A stretch of DNA of 64,000 nt from Sipunculus nudus. Taxonomy: Eukaryota; Annelida; Sipuncula; Golfingiida; Sipunculidae. Positions 54,268 through 64,000 of this stretch are shown here, piece after piece (position 1 is the first letter of the stretch; the number at the start of each line of letters is the position of its first letter). The position numbers and the translations under genes were made by a program. The notes beneath the pieces are model-generated. The model made no database searches, was not told the DNA's origin, and saw nothing but the letters and a program-made list of their open reading frames with translations. Location of the stretch: assembly GCA_026874595.1 (NCBI GenBank), contig CM049321.1, positions 49,149,297 to 49,213,296 of the forward strand, given 5' to 3'.

Positions 54268-55471
54268 TGTCAAGGTTTAAACCCCAGGCAATCCTAAGGT
54301 ACCTTGCCCCCAGGTTCTTCCATCATCAAATAATCAAATACAGCACGTGGATGCACAGTTCCATGCAAACAGAAACAAGTCAGCAAGTATTTATATTATA
54401 TTTATTAACAAAAATACACTTATTTAGTATCTTAAGGGTGCATAAAATCAGTGGCTCTGGCTTTGTGGCAACACGTCAAGGCATATGAATGAAAAGGGTC
54501 CTGAATGTGTCACGATACCAGTTAAATCTGCAAAGATTAAAGAGAAGAGACTTGAGACTTTATATGAGACTTCTTTAAAAATCTGAGCTACCTTAAGAGT
54601 TACTCCTTTTATGCTTCCAACACTGTATACCAGTACAGATACGAATTAGATGTAGATAATATTGCTTAAAAAAAATATACACATTATCTAGTCAGTTTAC
54701 AGGTTGAAAGAGTAACAATGGTAATACAAAGATACAAAGATAATACTGGTCTTCCTAGCTTTTACTTTATTACTGTATAAATGGGCTACAATAAAGAAGG
54801 AGGTTCTGGAGACTTTTCAACAAATAAATGTGGGACTCACCATAAATGCTGTATCGGTAATGCTGTACACATAGGCCTGGCACTGGCAGTCAGCCCTGAG
54901 GTCCTTTTGGTCCCTAGTACTTGGCCCACAGAATACCACACAGACGGCTCCTGAGTAGGTGTTTCCATTCTTGTAGTGGTTCTCACCAAACGGTTATGCC
55001 CATGAGCTGGCCTAAGGCTTGATAAACACAGTAAGAGTTGGCCTTATTGAAAGTTCAAGTGTCCAGGTTCTGTTCCACTCTGTAAAACACATCTTTAGAC
55101 CCCAAATTATGTACAGTTCATGGTGGGTGTACAGAGCACATCCTCATGCTACGAGGGTCTCATGCAAACTGCCGTTCCTCTCCCCGAGAGCCAACTCGGC
55201 CCCAGCATGAATTCCCCAAAAAGCCCCAGAACGAGTTTGTGAAATTATTGTAACCCTATCCTTGTTCAAGTCTTTTATTAAAGAAACACCACAGAGTTGC
55301 TATGCTTCAGTGATCACTGTGCATCACTGAAAGAAACCCTACTCGAGTGGGGTTTGTTTCTACCAGTATATGGGTGAACCCATGGGGGGAGAATTTACAC
55401 TTTGGAGGGTGGTAATAATAATAATATTGACTTTATTATACTTAACGTGTCATAGGGGCAATTCTGTGACA
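54268..55471 (-). repeat. 3' LTR of the retrotransposon
   Basis: 1204 bp, collinear with 60119-61364, with TGTCAAGGTTTAAACCCCAG at its left end and TTCTGTGACA at its right end. The CTATA target duplication precedes it at 54263. Confidence 0.93.
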
Positions 55472-55488
55472 TCACTCCCCCCTAAAAG
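55472..55488 (-). promoter_or_regulatory. Polypurine tract
   Basis: The minus strand reads TTTTAGGGGGGAGTGA immediately before the 3' LTR, a purine-rich plus-strand primer in the expected place. Confidence 0.8.
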
Positions 55489-55528
55489 AAAAAAAATGCT
55501 TGCATTTTCTCATAGTATTATCGATTCC

Positions 55529-56626
55529 TCAAATCTGTTTCGAGAAATCAGGTAATTGCAGGATTGGAGGTTTCACCAGCATGGACTTGAGAGTCAGAAA
55601 AGACTTTTCCTGAGCATCACCCCACTGGATTTTATTACTCTGGCCTCTACGAGTCAGATCTGTTAGGGGCACTGCCACCTCTGCATAATTGGGAATGAAT
55701 TTCCGGTAATACCCGGAGAGTCCTAGAAATGATCTCACCTCCTTTTTAGTAGTAGGTCGTTCTGTACTATGGATCTTACTCAAGATCTGGGGATCCGTTG
55801 CTAGTCGACCTTTGCCAACCATGTGTCCTAGAAATTCCAAATCTGAGAATCCAAAGAAACATTTTGCAGGTTTTGCGGCCAAGTTAGCCTGCTTGAGTAT
55901 CCTAATAACAGTCTCTAGAAGACTCATGTGTTCTGACCATGTAACAGAATGACACTGGACATCGTCTATGTAACAACAGACGCCCCTGACATTGGAAAAT
56001 AGCTTCCTCATCATTCTGGTGAATACAGCACCAGCCACCACCAGACCAAATGGCATGAACCGAAACTGATACTGACCCTCAGGCGTAACGAAAGCAGTCA
56101 GGTGCTTCGATTGAGGGGCCATAGGAATCTGCCAGTACCCTTTGGTGAGGTCTAGTTTAGAGAAATATCGGCTTTTGTGGAGCTCAGCAAATAAGTCATC
56201 AGGATTAGGCATAGGCTCAGGGTCAAAAAGTATGAGCCGGTTTAGTTTGCGGAAATCAACACAAAAACGCACCGACGAATCTTTTTATCTTACCATTACT
56301 ACTGGCGAACTCTAATTTGAGCTTGACCTTTCTATGACACCCAACGAAAGCATATCACGTATTTCCTCCCTCATTGTATCCCTCAAAGCATGGGGTACAG
56401 GATAAGGTTTGGATCTGACAGGCTGGTCTGTGATGAGTTGCAACTCACATTCTATAATGTGTGTTTGCTTTGGGACATCCGAAAAATGGTTCTCAAACTT
56501 ATTTAAAAGGGCTCTAAGCTCAGCGGATTGTTCTGAAGAAAGATCCTTACTGATATGAACATCGGATGGTCCTTGTTTGCGGGTCACGCTTGGTAATGGA
56601 ACAATGCTAGCTCTTTCCATCATCAA
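55529..56626 (-). pseudogene. Retrotransposon reverse transcriptase
   Basis: RT begins in the frame opening at 56626, with the gypsy-like entry VRSKPYPVPHALR and LSLGVIERSSS. TAG (56312-56314) and TAA (56285-56287) interrupt, then RFCVDFRKLNRL resumes in the same frame. Catalytic motifs are FSKLDLTKGYWQIPM, FMPFGL and the active-site YIDD at about 55965, followed by FLGHMVGKGRL and the connection FLGLSGYYRKFI. It ends LPDFSKQI at 55529, only about 40 bp before the polypurine tract. RNase H, which normally follows, is absent. RT lies downstream of integrase. Confidence 0.9.
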
Positions 56627-57200
56627 TGCCTACCTTTTGTTGCATTTCCATAGGACTGCGCAGGATAGGCTCTTTGATCTCACAGGTAGAGCAAGACAGA
56701 TCAAACAGACAGCCTGCAGTCACTTCGGAGATGTCTCTGGATATATACTTCTTTAACATATTGATGTGGAAGGATTTAATCTTACCGTTAACCTTTATCT
56801 TGTAGTCATCATTGAACCGGTGTAGTACTTCAAATGGGCCCTTCCACTGAAGCAACAACTTATTTCTGTCTGTGGGGAGCAAGACCAAAACTTTGTCACC
56901 TACCTGCAAATGTCGAGGCTTGGCCCTCCTATTATAGTATACTCTGTATCTTTCCGCTGACTGACTTTGCATCTGTTGAGCCAAATCACAGGTGTCCTTC
57001 AGCTTCTGCTTAAGATCTAGAACATATTGATATGTGGTTTTAACCTCTGATTCAGTACCTTCTTTCGTCAGTAACTCCTTCAGTACCATCATCGGACCTC
57101 TCACATGCCTGCCATAAAGTAAATCGAATGGTGAAAAGCCACCAAGAGAATCATGCGGGGACTCACGGTAAGCAAACAGGACTGGTGCCAGATACCGGTC
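56607..57200 (-). pseudogene. Integrase C-terminal GPY/F-type domain
   Basis: A different frame from the integrase core, it carries the continuation FSPFDLLYGRHVRGPMMVLK. It then has LQVGDKVLVLLPT and LLLQWKGPFEVLHRF, the W-x-G-P-F motif of the GPY/F module of gypsy integrases, and ends after FHINMLKKYISRD. The frame changes again near 56615 before the reverse transcriptase. Confidence 0.85.
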
Positions 57201-58618
57201 TCAGTCCCTGGCCTTTCTGCACACATTCTCTTCAGCATTTTCTTCAACGTATCGTTGAATTTTTCAACCATACCATTACACCTGGGATTGTAAGGGGTTG
57301 TAGTAAGTTGCTTGATACTAAGCAGACGAGTTACCTCTCTCATTACTGATGATGTGAACTGACTACCCATATCTGTAAGAACTTCAGCTGGAATGCCTAA
57401 TCTACTATAGATATCAATGAGAGCCTCTGTTACAGTTTCGGCTTCAACATGCTTTAGCGCTATAGCCTCTGGGTAACCCATAGCATAATCCATTACGGTT
57501 AGAATGAAACGGTTACCTCGTTCTGACGCAGGATGGATAGGCCCGACCAGGTCCATGGCTATACGTTGATAGGGTTGATCAATAAGGGGCATTCTACCGA
57601 GAGGCACCTTTGTCACCTTACCTTTCTGGATGGTCCTTTGACAGATATCACACGACTTGCAATACTGTGCTACATCAGCTTGCACACCTGGCCAATGGAA
57701 ATGGGAAACTACTCTCTCAAGAGTGCGACCTATACCTTGATGTCCAGACATTATGCCTTCATGGGCTAGTTTAATCACATCCGCCCTGAAACATGTTGGT
57801 ACCACAAATTGAGTGTGGTAACTGCTTTGAACATATTTATCCGGCCTCATACGAACCAAGGCCCCATTCTTCGTGTCAAACTTGAACTTACCTTCTTGCT
57901 TTTGAGAAACCTTGTCCCAGAGAATTGACAATGATTTGTCATTCTGTTGTGCCTCGAGGAATTCTGCACGAGTGACCTCTGCTATGGGACTCGGTACAGA
58001 CAGTGGTTTTGTTGGTTTACTCACCTTCTTAACCATGGCTCTGGTTTGTACTGAGCTGGCAGTTTCTATCACAGGATGGGACCAACTGGGATCGGGACAC
58101 TGTGGTTCCCGTGCCCCTTTTATATTCCCAATGATCACATCGTAGACAGGATTATCCATGCACAAAGCTTCCATTTCACCAACAAAGTAGGGGGTGTTTA
58201 CGTGAACTTTAGCTAGAGGAAACTGTTTTACTGTACCATCTATAAGTACACAAGTTTGTGTTTTCCCGGTCATGTGACCATTATTGACAAGTGCGGATCT
58301 TACAACCGCACTGCTACAACCGGTATCCCTCAAGACTGAAACCTCATGTTCAGCCAAAGCACCCTTACATGTTGGCATACCAGGCGGGTGGGATTCTTGT
58401 GTGCCCACCTTACCAGGACATTCGACATTCAACATTTCTATTCCGGACCTACGTGTTGTCTGAAATCATGTTTGTGCCTCTGATACACCTGAACTCACCT
58501 CAGACTTACTTGTTTTAAGAGCTTCCTTGATAGCTTCTACCAGCAAATCTTTCGGGTCCAGCATTTGAAATCCCTGCACATTACTTTTATTCCTTATTGG
58601 TAACTTACATTGGAATGA
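57101..58618 (-). pseudogene. pol: Retrotransposon protease and integrase (pol, first part)
   Basis: In the same frame as gag, with a TGA at 58466-58468, then open from 58435. The protease active site is VLRDTGCSSAVV at about 58340. Integrase follows: zinc-binding HEGIMSGHQG...CKSCDICQ, then core residues D in MDLVGP (about 57555), D in LTDMGSQF (about 57370) and E in NGMVEKFN (about 57265). The frame is lost at about 57210, after CAERPG. In the neighbouring frame FAYRESPHD and FSPFDLLYGR continue the integrase. It is inactive as read because of the stop and frameshift. Confidence 0.88.
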
Positions 58619-59620
58619 TTAGTGTCCCTGACCACCACAATTGTAACACTTGTATCCTGGAGAATTACCAGTGGCAGTTTTAGGCCCGGTAGAAGAACTT
58701 GTATATGTATAACTTGTAGTACCCCTAGGACCATTGAAGGATTGTTTACCCACTCCCGGTTGTTTGCCTTTATCCTGATCACTACCTGGAAATGGTTTAT
58801 TAGAACCAGTAAAACTGGACTTACCATGTGCTTCAACAAACCGTTCAGCCATTTCTGTCATCGCATCAATATTCGAACAGCTTCTCTCCCTCAAGAAAAC
58901 TGAAAGATCATTTGAAGAAGAATTCATGAATTGTTCCCTCAAGAAAAGATCTATCAGGTTCTCATATGTATGTTCCATATCTACCATTCTTATCCAGTTA
59001 TGCAAGTATCCACTGATTCTTGAGGCAAACTGACTTGGCGTCTCATTCTTCTGAGGTCGGGATGTACGGAACCTAGTCCTGTAACCATCATCAGTCATTT
59101 GGTATTCCCTTAACAATGCTAATTTCAATCTACTATAGTCTAAGGCATCTTCAGAGGAAAGTCTGGAATAAACATTAAGTGCCTTACCTTTCAGGAGGGC
59201 ACTAAGCCGAAGAGCCCAGTCCCTTTTGTTCCACTTCTGGCTTGTTGCAAATCTCTCAAATCGATCAAGATATGCATCCAACTGGTCAGTATTTTCATCA
59301 AAGGTAGGAATTTTTACAGAAGGAATGGATAGACTACTGGGACTTACCTCTTGAATCGGACTTGTCTCAGCTATCTGGGCTTTCAATTTCAGAACTTCTA
59401 GTTCATGCTCACGTGAGCGATTGAGAGCTCTTTCATCACGCTCCCTAGCTCTTTCATCACGCTCCCTCTCTCTCTCCTTTTTCTCCTCCATATGCTTCAT
59501 CTCCCTATCGACAAAACTTTGGAGATCACCCCCTTTAAACCCTAATCTCTCCCCTAGAGAAACAATTTCTTTGAGGTCTTCCATTATAAAGGAATATACA
59601 ATACTCCAGTAAAAGTACAC
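58619..59620 (-). CDS. gag: Retrotransposon gag
   Basis: 333 codons from the ATG at 59620. The N-terminal third is charged and helical (ERERERDERARERDERAL). A capsid-type region follows with FDENTDQLDAYLDRFERF and SALLKGKALNVYSRL, then a Gly/Ser/Pro-rich linker and the start of a zinc knuckle, KCYNCGGQGH. A TAA at 58619-58621 falls inside the knuckle, and the last cysteine is encoded four positions beyond it in the same frame. Gag packages the element RNA. The in-frame continuation suggests the stop is a mutation instead of a natural end, though a readthrough stop cannot be excluded. Confidence 0.88.
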   Translation of the reverse strand: MYFYWSIVYSFIMEDLKEIVSLGERLGFKGGDLQSFVDREMKHMEEKKERERERDERARERDERALNRSREHELEVLKLKAQIAETSPIQEVSPSSLSIPSVKIPTFDENTDQLDAYLDRFERFATSQKWNKRDWALRLSALLKGKALNVYSRLSSEDALDYSRLKLALLREYQMTDDGYRTRFRTSRPQKNETPSQFASRISGYLHNWIRMVDMEHTYENLIDLFLREQFMNSSSNDLSVFLRERSCSNIDAMTEMAERFVEAHGKSSFTGSNKPFPGSDQDKGKQPGVGKQSFNGPRGTTSYTYTSSSTGPKTATGNSPGYKCYNCGGQGH

Positions 59621-60098
59621 AATACCAACTAATTACAGGGACTTTATCGAAAATACGCAAGAATGAGTTCACTTAACAGAACCCTGTACCACAGTAGACT
59701 GCCTTAACCCGAGCGACTGCTAATGTCAATTATACGAACTAACAAGTCTGCTCCTGTGCCCTATAATATTAATCAACAGGCACAGTTTGCCGCCGTAGCG
59801 TGCTAAAACTGGACCTCAGCCGTAGCCGAAAAATCACCACCGCAGCGGGGACATAAATAACAGTCGCAACTGTCAAAATAAAGTATACAGAAAACTACGA
59901 AGACACCACTTGACCTTGAGGAGTTGGCTCTTTACCTGAGGTTATCAAATGACACTACCTGCAACACAGTTGCACTCAAGGATTTCCATTTTACAGAGTG
60001 GACCAGACTGGACAATTAAACATCTCAATTGCTTGGAACTGTGCTTCTCCCTTAGATATATAATACTAAATAATTAAGAAATATCTCCTTCAGGAGAT

Positions 60099-60116
60099 AT
60101 CCTGGTCACGGCACCA
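60099..60116 (-). promoter_or_regulatory. Primer-binding site, tRNA-His-like
   Basis: Two bases inside the 5' LTR the minus strand reads TGGTGCCGTGACCAGGAT, complementary to a tRNA ending ...GTCACGGCACCA. The TCACGGCA end is that of animal tRNA-His (which starts GCCGTGA), so tRNA-His is the likely primer. The match to the T-arm bases in this species is not checked. Confidence 0.75.
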
Positions 60117-60118
60117 TT

Positions 60119-61364
60119 TGTCAAGGTTTAAACCCCAGGCAATCCTAAGGTACCTTGCCCCCAGGTTCTTCCATCATCAAATAATCAAATACAGCACGTG
60201 GATGCACAGTTCCATGCAAACAGAAACAAGTCAGCAAGTATTTATATTATATTTATTAACAAAAATACACTTATTTAGTATCTTAAGGGTGCATAAAATC
60301 AGTGGCTCTGGCTTGGTGGCAACACGTCAAGGCATATGAATGAAAAGGGTCCTGAATGTGTCACGATACCAGTTAAATCTGCAAGGATTAAAGAGAAGAG
60401 ACTTGAGACGTTATATGAGACTTCTTTAAAAATCTGAGCTACCTTAAGAGTTACTTCTTTTATGCTTCCAACACTGTATACCAGTACAGATAGGAATTAG
60501 ATGTAGATAATTTTGCTAAAAAAAAATATACACATTATCTAGTCAGTTTACAGGTTGAAAGAGTAACAATGGTAATACAAAGATACAAAGATAATACTGG
60601 TCTTCCTAGCTTTTACTTTATTACTGTATAAATGGGCTACAATAAAGAAGGAGGTTCTGGAGACTTTTCAACAAATAAATGTGGGACTCACCATAAATGC
60701 TGTATCGGTAATGCTGTACACATAGGCCTGGCACTGGCAGTCAGCCCTGAGGTCCTTTTGGTCCCTAGTACTTGGCCCACAGAATACCACACAGACGGCT
60801 CCTGAGTAGGTGTTTCCATTCTTGTAGTGGTTCTCACCAAACGGTTATGCCCATGAGCTGGCCTTAGGCTTGATAAACACAGTAAGAGTTGGCCTTATTG
60901 AAAGTTCAAGTGTCCAGGTTCTGTTCCACTCTGTAAAACACATCTCTAGACCCCAAATTATGTACAGTTCATGGTGGGTGTACAGAGCACATCCTCATGC
61001 TACGAGGGTCTCATGCCAACTGCCGTTCCTCTCCCCGAGAGCCAACTCGGCCCCAGCATAAATTCCCCAAATAGCCCCAGAACCAGTTTGTGAAATTATT
61101 GTAACCCTATCCTTGATCAAGTCTTTTATTAAAGAAACACCACAAAGTTGCTATGCTTCAGTGATCACTGTGCATCACTGAAAGAAACCCTACTCGAGTG
61201 GGGACTATAGGAAAGCACAGGTTTGTTCTAAATGACTGGGGGGGGGGGGTTTCTACCAGTATATGGGTGAACCCATGGGGGGAGAATTTACACTTTGGAG
61301 GGTGGCAATAATAATAATATTAACTTTATTATACTTAACGTCTCATAGGGGCAATTCTGTGACA
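60119..61364 (-). repeat. 5' LTR of the retrotransposon
   Basis: 1246 bp, TG...CA. It is longer than the other LTR because of an extra stretch of about 40 bp before the G-run near 61240-61250. The CTATA target duplication follows at 61365. Confidence 0.93.
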
Positions 61365-61369
61365 CTATA

Positions 61370-64000
61370 ACAAAGTCACAACATGCATTGAATTGTTCTT
61401 GTGGTAGTTAAGATTACCGCCAACATTAAATGGGTACTTCTTTAGGCGTTTTTCTTATCCTCCTTCAAATTTTATCAAAATCTCTACATTTTTTAATGTT
61501 AACCTGATGACAGGCAAATTGAGGGTAAATATAATACTTCCTACCCACTGACGGAGGTATTCATTATCAAGTCGACAATAACCCATTCATTAGATATATG
61601 CACTTGTAGATAACATTCGAGGACCAAGACCTCACATCAGCCCAACATACTTATCTTCATAAATAATCTCCTGTATCCAGGATAATTATATACTAAACAA
61701 ATTGAATACATCTACAGGTTTGAATTAATCCTAAAAAAACATTGAGGAAAAAAGTGCTTTATTAAACTATATGACTATTGTTGTACTGTGATTCACTGTC
61801 ATGTAGAATATTTGGATTGTTATACAAAAAAAATGGCGTGCGATTTATTGTTTTGATTTTAGTTCTATTTGTTTATCTTGGAGCATCATACCCTGAGCGT
61901 AAGTTCTGGCAATGGTTCAACGAAAACTACTATGTATCAATTACATGTAGAAGTAAAGCCAGGTTAGCGTTTTGTTTATAATTCGTGATTTCACAAAATC
62001 TACTTTCATCAACAAATAATATACAACGGAGTAAGGATGATGGGATGGAAAGCATTAAGTTAGAGATTTATGGCGTTTACTACCCGAAATTCATGAAATA
62101 TTACATTTAATGCTGACAAACCAATTTTAACACACCGATGCTTGGTTGTAATTGCACTTACACAGAATGACATACCAGACCTATTTACTGCACGAAAGAT
62201 GGTGAAAAAGGTACCTTGTGACGTACAACATGATTAACGATACGTTAGGTTTTAATGAGGTTTCAAAGTTAAATTTTGGTAGTAAGCTGTGGAGGTGTTA
62301 TTCACATGTTAGTGTAGATACTGATATGTTTTCCATGCAAAGTGGTCATTTTCTGGTAAAATTGATATTATTTATACTTTAAAACGTTTATCGTTTCCAG
62401 CAGGAAGTGATTTTCGTCAGAAGTATTCAAATAAACATATTTCTGTGGCATAGGCACACATATGCACACAGCGACTACACCTATTTAACTTATTTGATAT
62501 ATATATATATATATATATATATCTGTGTGTGTGTGTATGCAAGTGTGTGTTTATGTGTGTGTACTATTGACATATAGCTCATGTGGAGTAACTCTAATTG
62601 AATGAGTAGATAACTATGCCCTGCCTGGCTATATATGTGTTTTATCGATAATGCTAAGGGTGTTGATCCGTAGAGTACAAAGTGTACAACTCGTCCCATA
62701 AAACGACATTGTATGTCCCAGCCTTGGGTTATCGTAGAATATATATCATTCCCCTAATTATTCACATGATCAATACTGCAGAAATAGAACGTGTAAAGAC
62801 TAAATACCAAAGGATAAGATATTCCAGTTCCTAAGAGGGAGGGAATTTTATGTCATAAATTACCTCAAATTGATAATAATATACTATATTTCCCATAAGT
62901 GCCTCTCAACCGTTGTCACGAAACTCCTCTACGGAAACTCCCCTTTTCGGGTCTTGAACTATCACGAAACAAACCAGATGTGAGGTCATTTTCTATATTT
63001 ACCATAAATCCTTGATTGGACTTTATTCAGTATCCAGTAAATCCCACTGAAACCAAAATTTTATACCTGTATTTCTATTGCTCTCCCTGTCAGTTGCTTA
63101 AGTTTTTTATGCCAGCGGCATCCTTTGAGATAAGTGGTTTAAGATAAAAGGAAAGACTTAAAGGGAGAGGGAATGGGACTGACAAATAAAAAATAAATGA
63201 AAATAATAAGAACACATAATACATATAGATAGTGGCATTGTCTGACGTTTTTATTTATATGCGTTATCCTGGGCAACTCCGGCAATATAATAGAGAGCCA
63301 GATACAACAGTTAAAAGGCAGGGACAAATGGAATTTATTGACATGTAAACGGCCACGATGTCTTTCTATACACGCGGATTAATATCCAGCCTTGAAGAGA
63401 TTTGCAACAGAGCAACGTTTTTCCTGTTGTGTGAGTCCTGCATATGCATTATCAATATCATTCACTAATAATAATATAGTTTTTAATTTTAAAATATATG
63501 TTAAATATAAGGAGGGTAATTCATTCATAAGAATTTCACTACGTTTGTTTATCTCTTTTCATTTAAATTTTACAGGGAGATAAATTGAACATTATATACG
63601 CAATAAATCTACAGTTCAAAATGAATATTTATCACACTTTGTGGAAGTCTAAGCTTATAATAAGAGATTACAGCCGTCCCGCTTGTCTGTTTGGTCAAAT
63701 AATAAATAAAAAAAATGCTTTATTTTTTTATTTTTGTGGAGGCAACCGCTTCGGATTTTATCCTCTCTTATGCTATTCTTGATCTAAGTATGTACCTCTG
63801 TAGAGTTCCATTTTGGTTTGGAGCAACATGACAGGGCGTTAGCAAACGCTTCTTATCATATTATTTTTGTATTCAGGTGTAATCCAGGCCTCATGTTTAC
63901 CGCACCTGCGGGTCCTGCGTGTGTAACCACCCCTAAGCTGGGTTATAACACCGAAGAACCCCCCCCCCCCCAAAAAAGATGCACTAGTCTGTGAGTGATT
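61370..64000. other. Right end of window, nothing recognised
   Basis: No reading frame above background. Contains (AT)n with adjoining (GT)n at 62496-62540 and a C-run followed by A near 63959-63977. The sequence looks like ordinary AT-rich intergenic or intronic DNA. Confidence 0.5.

Larger units (their letters stand above)
54263..61369 (-). mobile_element. Gmr1-type Ty3/gypsy LTR retrotransposon, full length with target duplication
   Basis: Two long terminal repeats (54268-55471 and 60119-61364) begin TG and end CA and are flanked by CTATA on both sides (54263-54267, 61365-61369). Reading on the minus strand: 5' LTR, primer-binding site, gag, protease, integrase, integrase C-terminal GPF domain, reverse transcriptase, polypurine tract, 3' LTR. 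Integrase before a gypsy-type RT is the order of the Gmr1 group, first described in cod; ordinary Ty3/gypsy elements have RT first. RNase H is not found. Several stops and frame changes make it defective. By eye the LTRs differ at about 18 of 1200 positions plus one insertion of about 40 bp, so insertion is fairly recent. Confidence 0.92.

Noticed and set aside
58622-58903. Plus-strand open frames across the retrotransposon
   Set aside because: These are antisense shadows of gag and pol.

Overview
This 64-kb window is eukaryotic DNA, most likely from a bivalve or other marine mollusc. It is AT-rich, carries about twenty (AT)n microsatellites, many fold-back elements and old retroelement remnants, and its one clear host gene is cut into small exons by large introns. 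The taxonomic guess is inference from this style of genome; no marker gene fixes it.

Almost the whole left three quarters (1735 to 49891, minus strand) is one large secreted-protein gene. Exon 1 (49828-49891) encodes a signal peptide. It is followed by sixteen separate exons of 120-129 bp. Each encodes one 40-43 residue module with six cysteines in the order C-C-C-C-CC, a defensin-like spacing, and every one is flanked by phase-1 introns. Four further exons (6664-6709, 5085-5256, 3141-3396, 1735-1902) encode the start of a pancreatic-lipase-family domain, with the HGW oxyanion motif, the GHSLGG nucleophile elbow and the GLD aspartate. The lipase C-terminus, including the catalytic histidine, lies beyond the left edge. 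About 896 codons are in the window. I infer a secreted, disulfide-rich multi-module protein ending in a lipase, and I do not recognise this architecture as a named gene.

The module array is young in its middle. Two module types (120 bp and 129 bp) alternate as exon pairs between 16.2 and 22.3 kb, with matching intron flanks, and a truncated module exon survives at 22396-22427. The modules next to the lipase are more divergent and strongly basic, whereas the expanded ones are acidic.

Intron 2 (26344-48113) is about 21.8 kb. It holds a 4.1-kb segment present twice (33290-37380 and 39268-47562), a 3.3-kb TTAA-flanked insertion in one copy, and tRNA-derived SINE copies. Other introns hold a 1.56-kb hAT-like element, several MITEs, minisatellites and microsatellites.

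Upstream of the gene (to the right) lie a 32-bp-class minisatellite (51190-51725), a LINE endonuclease remnant, a DIRS-like retroelement fragment (52690-53900) and a full-length LTR retrotransposon (54268-61364, 5-bp target duplication). That element encodes gag, protease, integrase and then reverse transcriptase, the unusual Gmr1-type order. It lacks a recognisable RNase H and is broken by stops and frameshifts. The last 2.6 kb show nothing I can identify.
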